This document shows positions 1 to 10,394 of a DNA stretch of 43,947 bases, piece by piece. The notes beneath the pieces are model-generated. The model did not search any database. It was not told the DNA's origin and saw only the letters and a program-made list of their open reading frames with translations. The DNA lies in NCBI GenBank assembly GCA_033557835.1, contig JAWQRO010000296.1, positions 1 to 43,947 of the forward strand. The letters run 5' to 3'. A program made the translations under genes and the position numbers. The DNA is from Helochares maculicollis (taxonomy: Eukaryota; Arthropoda; Insecta; Coleoptera; Hydrophilidae). Numbering within the stretch: position 1 is the stretch's first letter; each line of letters starts with the position of its first letter.

Positions 1-420
1 TTTATAAGTGCAGATGAAACATGGAATAATCATCACACGCCTGAGAAAAAGCATCAGTCCAAGCTAGACCAGCTAAAAGTGTACTAAAATGAGCGACAAT
101 CGTTCCGTCTTTGTCCATGTTACCACAATGTCTACTCTACGAGACCAATTTAAAACTGCTGATCAGGCTGAACGTCCACTTCTGATCAAAAACAAAGTGC
201 TTTTTTAGCACAATAATGGCCTTCACACAAGTCAAGGACTATTAATACAAAACTTCACGACGTGCACATCAAGGTATATGAAAAGTGCTTTCAATCAGCT
301 TGTCAAGGATGAAATTTGTAGTTACAATTGTATTCCTTTAATACGTGACTAAATCACTTAATCACAAATATCGACTTGATATTTGACAATTCTGTGCGTT
401 GTTTGTGAAACTTCTAAATT
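1..420 (+). mobile_element. Decayed mariner transposase fragment
   Basis: Reading frame 1 from base 1 gives a mariner-like block with the motif DETW followed by a HHTPE stretch, then stops. Near 190-245 the same family reappears as KVLF-stop-HNNGLHTS, which corresponds to the mariner VLF-x-x-DNA-x-x-HTS block carrying the second catalytic aspartate; here that aspartate is Asn. Several stops and frame breaks show it is dead. It lies in an intron of the minus-strand eyes shut gene, in the opposite orientation, and is cut by the left edge of the window. No terminal inverted repeat was recognised, so the right boundary is approximate. Subfamily not assigned. Confidence 0.62.
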
Positions 421-455
421 TAAGACAATTGGCAGTGCAATTATAAAATAATTAC

Positions 456-3400
456 CCTATATCCTTCGTTGGTATAGACACATGTACCTCCATTTCGGCA
501 ATGGTTGTCCCTAAGTGTGCAATCCGGGAAAATAATGGCAGTAGTTGTTCCTTCCGTTGTCGTTATTGATGTTGTTGGAAAACCACCAATAGTTGAAAAA
601 GGTAATGTGGTTGCTTCTGACAAGCCTTTAGTGGTCACGAACGTCTCAGTAAGCAATGTTGATAAAGATGTGAAGTATGTTGTTGGGGAGAGTGTAGTGA
701 AAGATATATTTCTAGTCCAGGCTTCTGTAGAAACAGCAAATTGTGTAGTTGGTGTTCTGCTGCTTGGCAAAATGGTAGCATTAGTTTCCATCGTACGACT
801 TTCAATGGAGGTTGGAATAGTCGTAGAAAATTCTTCGTTGATCGAAGATGTTCTTTCATGAGAGCTTGTAGTCGAAACAAATGTTTGAGTTTGGTTAGTT
901 GGATATATCGGTGTTATTGACGAAGTTTCCGTTGGTAGACTTGAATACTCTGTTGATAATTTTGTTGAAATAAGTGGAGTTTCTGTTGTCATTGAAGTAG
1001 ACTGTGTTGATGTTGTAGGTATTTCAGTTGAAGTAGTTGTTATTGAAACTCCTGTGCTACTCATCAACGTTGTCGTGTCATATATTGTCGTTTCTATAGA
1101 CGTCTTTACGATAGGTTCAGTAGAAGCAGTTATGAAAGTCGTAGCAGTACTTATGGATTCCTTTGGTGAAGTAGAAATCATGTGGATTTCAGTTGTCGAA
1201 AGTTCAGTGGTACTTGGAGGGTTAGTAGTTGACAATAAAGTCGACGTTAATCCTGTATAAATTGTTGAACCATCTACTGGTGTTGAAGAAGAGGGCAAAA
1301 ATGTTGTGCTTGAGTCAGTACTAATAAGAGTAGTCTCTAGAGTTGTATTCAAGTAGGTAGAAGTACTAATAGTCGTTGATACGGGAAGCAAAGTTGTTAT
1401 AATATTTGGCACTGTTGTAGGCATTTGCGTTGTTTCTAATTTTTCAGTCGTTGATTCGAATAGTTCCTTTCGAGTTGAGGTCGGGAGAGAAGTTGGTGTG
1501 ATTGTCGATGCCAATAAGGTACTAGCTATGTCAGTAGCAGAGGCTGTGGAGGCAAAGGAAGTTGTCGAAATAGAAGTTGATGGTGCGACAGAAGTTGTGG
1601 GCAATGTAGTTGAAGATGGCATTGTAGTCGCAGAAGGTTCAAAAGAAGTGGTCCACAGTTTTTCAGATGTACGCTCAGAGCTTGTTGTTTTCAGCGTTCC
1701 AATTGTAGTCACATCAGTAAAAATCACACTTGCATTCGGAAGTCTCGCAGTAGTTCGTGTTGATATCGTGGGACTTACGTAGGTACAGTCGTATTTATTA
1801 ATATCCAAAATAAGGCACTCGCATAGAACGCCGGTTAGCTGAGGAGGACAAGAACAAGAAAATGTATCCACCCCATCGATACAAGTTCCACCATTCATGC
1901 ACCTAGGGCCTAACTGGCATTCGTCGTATTGGTACTGGCACTTATCGCCATGAAAATCAGGTACGCAATAACAGATGGGATGGTCAGTTTCCATGAGGCA
2001 AAGTGCGCTGTTTTTACAAGGATTGTCTTCGCAAACCATGACAACTTCATCACAATTTCGACCTGTGAAACCGAAAAGGCATGCACAAGCGTAGTCGGCA
2101 TGCATGTCTATGCAAATGGCTCCGTTTTGACAAGGTGCTGACATGCATTCGTCGATTTCAACATCGCACAAAAAACCAGTCCAACCTAAAACAAAATATT
2201 CAATCAATTTAAACTAGAAATATAACAATCAAAAATCGTAAAAATATCAGTCATTATAGAAACTAGCTTCAGTCATATTTGATTTATGTTGCTTTGGAGA
2301 TATATTTCAATTATGTTATAACTAGAAATTATCTCGTAACAATCAACCTTTTTTATCAATTTGTTGTGTCTGGCACGGATATTTATTGATATTCGTCCTT
2401 CACTCGTTTATGAGTTGTATTTTCCAGAAGACGTATTACTTCGTTATTAAAGACTTCGGCAACCTATGGGCCTTAAATAACACTAAAATCTGATTTAATC
2501 AAGCTATTCTGTAAAATCTACACATTTTGAACAATAGTTAATAAAAAGTTAGTTAGAATCCCTTTTAAACAGGCAACAGTTTTCAAATTACCTTTTCTTC
2601 TTACATTTGGGAGATTGTCTCGAGATGCTGAAATGCCGACAAAATTCCGGAACTGTTATTTTTAATTATTTTTAAGAGTAAAGTAGACTTTCTAAACTAT
2701 TTTTCATAGAGTCACATTACAAAACTTCAACAAAATCACTGTCTGAAAATGAATTTCTTATACTATATTTCATTTATTTATACTTTCATCCATGAGTTTG
2801 TTGATAGCTGTTGCAAAACAAAATTATTTTAAATTTAACTACATTCTCAAATTCTCAAACCTTGATTACATCAATCATATATGTATACTGAAAATCAGGA
2901 AAATGTCTGTTTGAAAATATCATGAGATTCATAAAATAATCGAAAATTTATCTGTATTCAGTTTGTCAACAATTGTGAGACTCAATTTGGCAAACTAACC
3001 AGTAAACGCATTTCACTCAACTCTTTTACTTAAGAAAGGCAAATTTTACTGAAAATCTCTATTTACTAGAATAGCTATAATTTATTTTTATTTACTTGCC
3101 AACACTGGTGCTTCTACAATACGAAATTTTAACAGAGTCTGTTTTAACTTTTAAGAACTTGTTTATAAACATTTAATTACAAATTTGGAACTCAGAACAA
3201 AATGTATTTATGTATGAATAAAAAAGATGAAGAATTATGTGGCACTTTTATTGGTAAAATTCTTGAAACCGGACTAATATGAGTACAATAATTTTTTTGC
3301 AAAAAAGTTTAATATTGATATCTGAAGCCTGTTCGGTTTTTTAATATAAAAGGCAATATAAACATATTCTGCTCCCATTACCACTTTAAAGACAGAATTT

Positions 3401-4130
3401 CTAAAATTTCTTCCTTATTCATTTTTTATATATGGGAAGTTTGTCCAAGAAGTTTTACTGAAATCTGTGCAGCGGTTTGAGCTGGAGGTTAATGGCATTG
3501 TTAGTCAGGATACTTAGTTTATTGGTTTATTTACCAAAAATTACAATTAGTCAAGATAGTTGCAGTGCCAGTGGCTCACAAGCTATGAAATAAAACTAGA
3601 AACATACCAGGTCGGCATTTACAAGAAAATGCAACTCCGGGCCCTTCTTCGCAAACACCTCCATTGGCACATCTTGTTTCGTTGGTTGAATCGCAAACAG
3701 CAACATCAACCTCACAATGAATGCCAGAGTATCCAGGCAAGCAGTTGCAGTAGTATCCATTGGCGATATCTTTACAAGTACCATTGTTCAGACAAGGGTT
3801 GCTTTCACATTCATTGACATCTTCTTCGCAAGTCTCTCCAACGAATCCCTCAGGACACGAGCAGTTGAAGCTAGCTATCCCGTCTATACAAATTCCACCA
3901 TTTTGGCAGGGGTTGCTCCAGCATTCGTCCCAATTAGTTTGGCATTGAATTCCGGTGTAGCCGTCGATGCAATAGCAAGAATAAGTCGTATTTAGGTCAT
4001 CTAAGCAGACACCATGGACGCAGGGATTACTCAAGCAGGCAAATCCACAGAATACCAGAGTGGGAGAACTCAGGAAAATGATTGTTACAATTAGCTTCCA
4101 TGGGAGATGGATGCTACCTTTGGACTGCAT
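456..4130 (-). CDS. eys: Eyes shut/spacemaker-like secreted EGF protein, 5' part
   Basis: Two coding exons on the minus strand: 4130-3608 and 2185-456. They join in phase (P-G split codon, GWTGFLC follows) and give 751 residues with no stop; the gene continues left of the window. The protein starts with a hydrophobic signal peptide (about residues 1-28), then EGF repeats 1-3, EGF 4 across the intron, EGF 5-7, a Ser/Thr-rich mucin-like stretch of roughly 420 residues (about 1790 down to 535), then the start of an eighth EGF (CRNGGTCVYTNEGYR). The order EGF cluster, mucin region, EGF and phrases such as TNWDECW and DECQLGPRCMNGG fit insect Eys, which fills the space between photoreceptor rhabdomeres and coats sensory neurons. 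Start choice: an in-frame TAA sits just upstream of ATG 4130. An acceptor at 4151-4150 means at least one further 5' non-coding exon lies upstream. Crumbs is the main alternative but lacks such a mucin region. The 1.4-kb intron 2186-3607 holds no exon I can see. Confidence 0.8.
3290..3520. repeat. Possible old transposon tail in eys intron
   Basis: The stretch contains a phrase around 3460-3510 (GAAATCTGTGCAGCGGTTTG and following) that resembles the recurring 'AAATC-GGT-CAGC-GTTT' signature found near the ends of many insect interspersed repeats. No coding remnant, terminal repeat or target duplication is visible. Boundaries are guesses. Confidence 0.25.
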
Positions 4131-4149
4131 CCCGCATTATTAGATGTGT

Positions 4150-7100
4150 CTGAAATTAATACCTACATGGAAACAACTGTGAGCAATTAAAAATAAGATT
4201 AGCATTAAGAATAAAATTGCATCAAAACAAATAAAAACTACCTTAACCTTGACATGAAGATTTCTATCCTAAGCTATATTTGTACTTCACAGACAATATC
4301 ATTTTATCTATTTTATGTTTCTCCGTGGGAATCTAGTTTATATTTTAGCCTTTGTACGCGAAAGTACACGGTTGTAATTCCCAAGATAATCTCACACATT
4401 TTCTAAATTCTAGCGCTGACATTATATTTAAATTGCGATCTTTAATTAAAACGTTTGTCTTAGCTGGCAGATAATTCTTGCTTTTAATTAAATCTTGTTT
4501 TCTTGGTACACTTTGTGGCTTCTTGGATTTATTTTGTTGTCGTTTAATTTTATTTATAGTTTCTTGCCGTTGCTGTGTCTTTAGATTACTTTCTATGCTT
4601 TATTTGCGATAAAGAATTATAGAGTAGCATATTTGTTGGTGGAATTTCCATAGTCATGGGCCACCCACAAAATTAACTTACTATATATGGACATCTTTAT
4701 TAGAAATACTGGACTTGAGGTTGTAAACGTGATTAAAATTGTTCATGATTTACTGAAATAGATCAAACAATTTGAAATTTGCTACTAAAACAAATGGTAC
4801 TTATTGTCAACTAGCTGCAATTTGAGGTAAAATTTCACTCAAATGGCAGGTTAAAATCATATTGAGATTATATTTTAGGTAATTTTAAGAGAATTCATTC
4901 AAATATAATTAAACTAAAATTAAATGCAGCCTAAGCATCTGCAGATTGAGTAAGACACGTATAATTTGTTTATTTCGTATAAAAAATTTAAATGTATTGA
5001 AAATGAAAGTGAATCTATTATTACAACAGCTAAACTGCATAATGTGTACTGCGGTTACATAGGTAAACCGCTTCTTATTCTTTGAATTCATTTGAAAAAA
5101 CCACGTATAGCATTTAATCAAACAGCAAAGATATTTCTTTGAATACAAAATAAACACAAATAGCTACTTATACTAGGATTGAATTGTTAATGAATTTAAC
5201 AATCAATTATGGTGCACTTTCTTATTTTATAAAAGTGAAAACGACCCTTTCACCTGTGCAACATTTGCGCAGTACCACCTTTTTAGTACTTCACAGGTGG
5301 CCAGGTCACTTGGAGAGGTTCAGAGGTCATGCTCACCATGTAATTCATTCTAGAGAATCTCTACAAGATGATTGATAATTATTATCCTTTCTACATATTG
5401 AGCTATTGTCGTTACCATAGATGCTTGCGGTCATTACAGCTTACACGTTTACATAATAAATGTAATCAACTGAAACGATCTTCTATATATTTTTTATTTT
5501 TATTTTAAAAACAACCTAATTGAGATTTTTCGTGTGTCACGAAGAACCGCGCAATTAAAAAAGTGAAAGAATTTTTTCTTGAAATAATTTAATTTATGAG
5601 AGGATATAACGATATAACAGACATAGATAGAATCATCCTAGATATTTTTTTATCATATATACGTTTCTACTCATCTACCTTCTGTGTATGTTTTGTATGT
5701 GCGGAATGGTGTTTATCACACAATAGCGCAATAATTTATAATTATCCGTTTTGAAAGTGCGTCCCGATTTTGCAACACAATCTTTAAATCGTTTCAAAAA
5801 TTTACCAGCGCTAATTAGAATTAATCTTTGCATACATCGCCGACAGAACTGTCAGAAGCCGTCCAAATTATACCACTTTGAATAAAGCTCAGATGTAGGC
5901 TCATAAAAAAGTGGCTTATGTAGATTATGGTCGTTTAATTTATTCTTTGTAATAACTGTTGCTTCCGCAGCTACCGAAATACTTTTAAACATAAATTTAT
6001 TATTGAATGAAATTTCACTTTATTAAGAGCTCTAGTGTACAGTTCTTGTATTTAATTTGCATTAACTAATTTCACACTGCTTATTATAATATTTCCCATA
6101 GTTATTTTTTGCAAATAAATTAAAGTATCAATTTTAATAGCAAACTTGCTATTAAAACAATTGACCAATTGGCATTTTTGGCAAAGTAGATACAAGTACA
6201 TTGTATTTTTTTCTAATTTCTTTACCGATCTCTATGGCATATTGTTGATATTTATTACGTTAGTTTCAATGATTCGTATTTAAATTGTTATAAATACAAA
6301 GGGAGTTAAATTCTCAGCTGTGATCATAAAATCAATCGATCTCAAGATTTTTACTGATTTCCAAATGTTGACGGCCCATTATTCAGCTATAAACTTATGA
6401 TAATCGTGTCCAAATAACAGAAAATGTTACTTAAAGTCAAGACAAAACAACAACCAAGTTAAATTACACTTAAGAAGGAAGACAATCGGTTTGAATATTC
6501 AGTAACGGTGAAATATTTTCAAAACATCTATGTAATTAATATGCAATATTGAAATTAGAGGAAATTATTGGGGAAAATTTGAGTAAATAGCTTTTTTGTG
6601 AATTGTAGATGTTTGTTTATAGCACAACCCACGTGAATCTATATAGCAAAAGAATATTTCGTTGCTAGTTGTTGGACATTTTTGCTAAGACTTTCAGCTA
6701 GGAAAGAAGAGATCTTACCTCCGAGACCGTATAATAATTATTCATAGAGAACTCAATGCAAATTATGAATGACGGTGGCCTCATTGAGTTTTATTTAAAA
6801 GTGTCCATTTATAAGCGCCTGGTAGTAGAAAAATCGCTCAAGTGTCTACCGAGAGCAACGCAGTCCTCTACATGCTAGAATGGTTTACTAAAATATTTTT
6901 TAAGTAACAAAAATTCTCAACAATTTTTAAAATGCATTTTTTCTGTAGAATATAAGTGTTAAAGTACATTATAACTATGAAAATTAAAATTTTAAAATTA
7001 TTTCTGCACCCAATGTAGTTTTTTGTAATTATATATCCACTTGTAGTTTGTGTCTTCTATACATATGTTTGAAAATGTTGAGTGAAGCCACCCCATATTT

Positions 7101-8939
7101 TTTATGTTTCAAATGGAGTCTCTCAAGATCCCCCAGTACATATAGATACACATAGATATTCAATAACACTTCATATACACCCCACACAAGCAACTTAGCT
7201 AATTATTGCATGTTTTTATTATATTTTAATTACTTTAACGTCGAATTAAACTATCCTATTATCATACTTGATGTGTCTATTAGTCAACCAACAAATATTT
7301 TTTTTTGTAGATACGGATTTACAAACCTAATTCTTAACTAGAGTCTCTTGTTCTTGATCAATTTTCTGTTTGATAAAACTATGTCTGTAAAAAATGTTAA
7401 AATACATTATTTTACAAACAATAAATATTTACTTTCGATGTATTTTACAACTAAAAGTATTTCCAATTGCGTATTCATCAAAGAAACCGATAAACAGAGG
7501 GGGGCAACCGCTTTCTACATATAATTTAATTCTATAGTATGCGTCTTTGTTCAAAAACAATACGTTTATTGCATTCGCACGAATTTAGAGGAACTCTGCA
7601 ATATCCACAGTGGGTCGGATATCCGGAAGGAAGATCTTAAGAACTTTAAACATGTTGCTAGTTCGCGAGTTAGCAGTTTGTGTTTGTGAAGTGAACAAAC
7701 CGATTAGGAAATGTTGGTCAAAGAGTGAGTTTGTGTATTTTCTTGTGCACTAACATAGTTTTTCTTTACTAACTTAGTTTAGCACAGTCCTGCTAAAATA
7801 TTTTATTATGATCAACATTTAAAATACAGTTACCTTATTTTAAATCGCTTTGAAATTCGTCTGCAAACATTTCGCCAAATTTTGCGTGCTTTCTTCAACA
7901 ACTTGTTTACAAGTATTTTAGTAAATCTTATTTGCTTTTCATGTAACTAACCCATAAACAAATCAACTCTTTCCTTACAGTTTGCCTGCAGTATTCGTAT
8001 AAATATCCTTACGTTACTTTTTCGTTATAAATTCTATTACACTAGAATTTTATGACAATATTCTAAAAACTGTATTTATTAGTGGCTCAATCCAAAATGC
8101 TGTTTGTGCTATTTTCAAGTCTTTTCATTAAATAGTTTGCAATTTTCAAGATACTCAACAAATTTTTAACCACTTTTTCTAGAAGTTTTTACTATTTTTT
8201 TTTCGCAATGGCACTTTTAAACTTCACATCTAACGATTTTTCCACTTCTGGGTGTATTTCTGGATTCGAGCGATCACATTTATCTATACAAAACTGCATA
8301 AATATATCATCCGAACAAAATTGGTTGCGTGACTTTGCGAAACACGTGCACCACCAGGGAAATAGTACAAATATTGATTATTTTTCTTGTGTGTTTATTT
8401 TCTGGCCTCATTACCTTCCGTGCAATTTCAATAGGTTTGCTTTAATAACAACGTAATAACTTGGGTAAGTAATGAGGCTTTGGACTGGCTTCAAAAAAGA
8501 CTTTTAAAGTGGAAAGTTACCTGGCAATTTTCAAAGATCTTCTTCACACGATGAGGAAGCACCTAGGTAGACTATAGGTTGCCATGGTTACTCGTAAACA
8601 ACAAACTCTCTGGGAAACCGGTACAAAAAGTACTTGACCCCATCAGTTGTCGAGGATGCGCTTGTTCTACTAAGTTTCGATTTTAAAGTATCATAGAAAT
8701 AATTTCTTAGGTCTGGTTGGGTACCACAGCGGTCGTTTGTATAGCCCTGATTTCGCTTCGGTACCACACTATTGTTAGCGAGGTACCAAAGGATCACTCA
8801 GTGACATGAGAACGCTTGCCAGGTGAACATAAGCAGGTGTTCTTCGTAGTTTTAACCCAATTCTGATAAATGAAAAGCGATTTCTGTTAGATTTATTGAA
8901 CTGTAGCTGTGAATTGATGAGTGTTATTAAAGAATCAGT
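4150..8939. other. Gene-free upstream region of eys and MKRN2OS
   Basis: About 4.8 kb between the first coding exon of eys (minus) and the likely leader exon of MKRN2OS (plus). Six-frame reading shows only short, unconvincing ORFs. It probably holds the non-coding 5' exon(s) and enhancers of eys, because an acceptor sits 19 nt upstream of the eys ATG and its donor must lie in here. A more GC-rich patch at 5230-5360 carries paired E-boxes and nuclear-receptor half-sites (separate entry). A 10-bp perfect inverted repeat with a 6-nt loop is at 6132-6157. GC also rises around 8570-8900, next to the MKRN2OS leader. Confidence 0.6.
5251..5329. promoter_or_regulatory. Candidate cis-element: E-box pair and AGGTCA half-sites
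   Basis: CACCTGTG at 5251-5258 and its reverse complement CACAGGTG at 5292-5299 form a spaced palindromic pair of CACCTG-type E-boxes (class bound by bHLH or Snail/Zfh1 factors). Directly after come AGGTCA (5303-5308), AGGTTC (5316-5321) and AGGTCA (5324-5329), spaced 7 and 2, which look like nuclear-receptor half-sites. The patch is unusually GC-rich for its surroundings. Function is inference only. Confidence 0.3.
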
Positions 8940-8990
8940 ATGAAAATTGTAGTCGTCGGTTCGGTTTTCGCTAATTTCTTAATCACCCAG
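8940..8990 (+). other. Upstream ORF in the likely MKRN2OS leader exon
   Basis: ATG at 8940 opens a 17-codon reading frame (MKIVVVGSVFANFLITQ) that runs straight into a strong donor (CAG|gtaagt at 8991). Spliced to the acceptor at 10381 it would read one more codon (AGG) and stop at TAA, seven bases before the MKRN2OS ATG at 10395. It is out of frame with the main ORF, so it cannot be an N-terminal extension. The upstream end of this exon is unknown. Whether it is translated is unknown. Confidence 0.4.
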
Positions 8991-10394
8991 GTAAGTTGAA
9001 ACTAACTATTTCTAGTTTAGCGTTATAAACATACTTACAAGCAAGTAAACACTACTTGCTAATTTTTGTCTGGTTTATCCCGTGATTATGGCTGTATAGT
9101 TACAAAGAAGTTCAGTAAGTACTTTTTCCTCACAAATAGTATCTGTAATCGCAAGTCATTGATTGAGTTTTTATAAAATATACCAATAAAAATCGAAATT
9201 GAAAATTAGCAAGAACTAATTATTTTGCACCGCATGATAAATCATGAACAATATAATTAAAATTTTTAAATTGAATATTTACGTTACATAACTAGTTTTT
9301 TGCATTTTGAAACGATGCAGTCAAAGATCATCGAGAGGATATAGACCAAATTTGATCTAGATTATACGCTTCAATAAGTCCGCTGAAAGTAGACTCTATC
9401 CTGTGTTTTTAAAACTATTGCAAACGAAGAGTTTTCTTGTTTGTGTGTTTGTGTTTTCTAATGAATTGGCAAAGTAAAAAAATAAAAGTAAAACTTAAGT
9501 GAAATCTACTATCTGTGCAAAGTGATGGATACAAATTGCTTGATTACGCAGTTAGTTCTTTGCTTTGACTCATTTGTGGCTAAGTAAATCATAGGCATAT
9601 CAAAATAGTGCACAAGCCCTCCTAGAGGGTATCTTAAGAACGATACTTAAGAAATACCCTGAATGCACTTGCAACAGCCAACAAAATAAATCCAGCAATT
9701 TTAATTATTAAAGTCTCATCAGAAAGCCGCCAAGAAATATTGTCCCACTTCTTGAGAGAACGCATCTTGTTAGTTTACTTCTTCAGTTCCCATATACACC
9801 CATTATATTTTTTATTGTGTTGTAAATTATTTAAAAAAGGGGAAAAGTATTTAGTTGTTACTTTTTTGTCTCACGTTAATTAGTTGTAACGAGTAATTAT
9901 CTAAATAATTATTTAAATCATTATTTTCTGGTGATCAAGAAGAAAAAGTTACACGTGTGAAACGTTGATTATTAAAAATGCCTCTTTTAATTTTAAATTT
10001 GCTTTTATAAAAACTTAAGAAACTTACTTCTTATTTTACTTTTCCATTTTTTACTGGCAGTTTTTGCTTAATTTTTTAATTAATATTTCTATTGATATTT
10101 TACATTTTAAACTAATCAGTTTTCTAAATTAGCCTTTTCCTAAATTTCATCGACTTCAGTTCAAATTAAATCCCGCATTGGAAACACTTTTTACTTCCGG
10201 TTTGAACTGAGCTAATCCACATTAGCATTATTACTTAATTTAGCTTCCTGCTCAACCACCTGTGCGAAAATTATTTTTAGTATTTAATTAATAAAATTAT
10301 ACTTTAGCAAGTACGGTTAGGTCTTGCTTGACTGCCCATTTAGTACCTTTTTCATGCATTTATTGTTCGTTTTTATTTCAGAGGTAACAGGATA

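Noticed and set aside
505..1782. Plus-strand valine-rich ORFs opposite eys
   Set aside because: Shadows of the Ser/Thr codon bias of the mucin exon on the other strand; no start context, splice structure or family match.
456..4130. Calling the EGF gene crumbs
   Set aside because: No laminin G domain is seen in this part, and the long mucin block after about seven EGF repeats fits eyes shut better.
8588..8797. 69-aa minus-strand ORF upstream of MKRN2OS
   Set aside because: No splice sites linking it to eys and no recognisable domain.
8940..8990. First exon of a ribokinase-like gene (KIVVVGS start)
   Set aside because: No downstream kinase exons in the following 1.4 kb; better explained as a uORF in the MKRN2OS leader.
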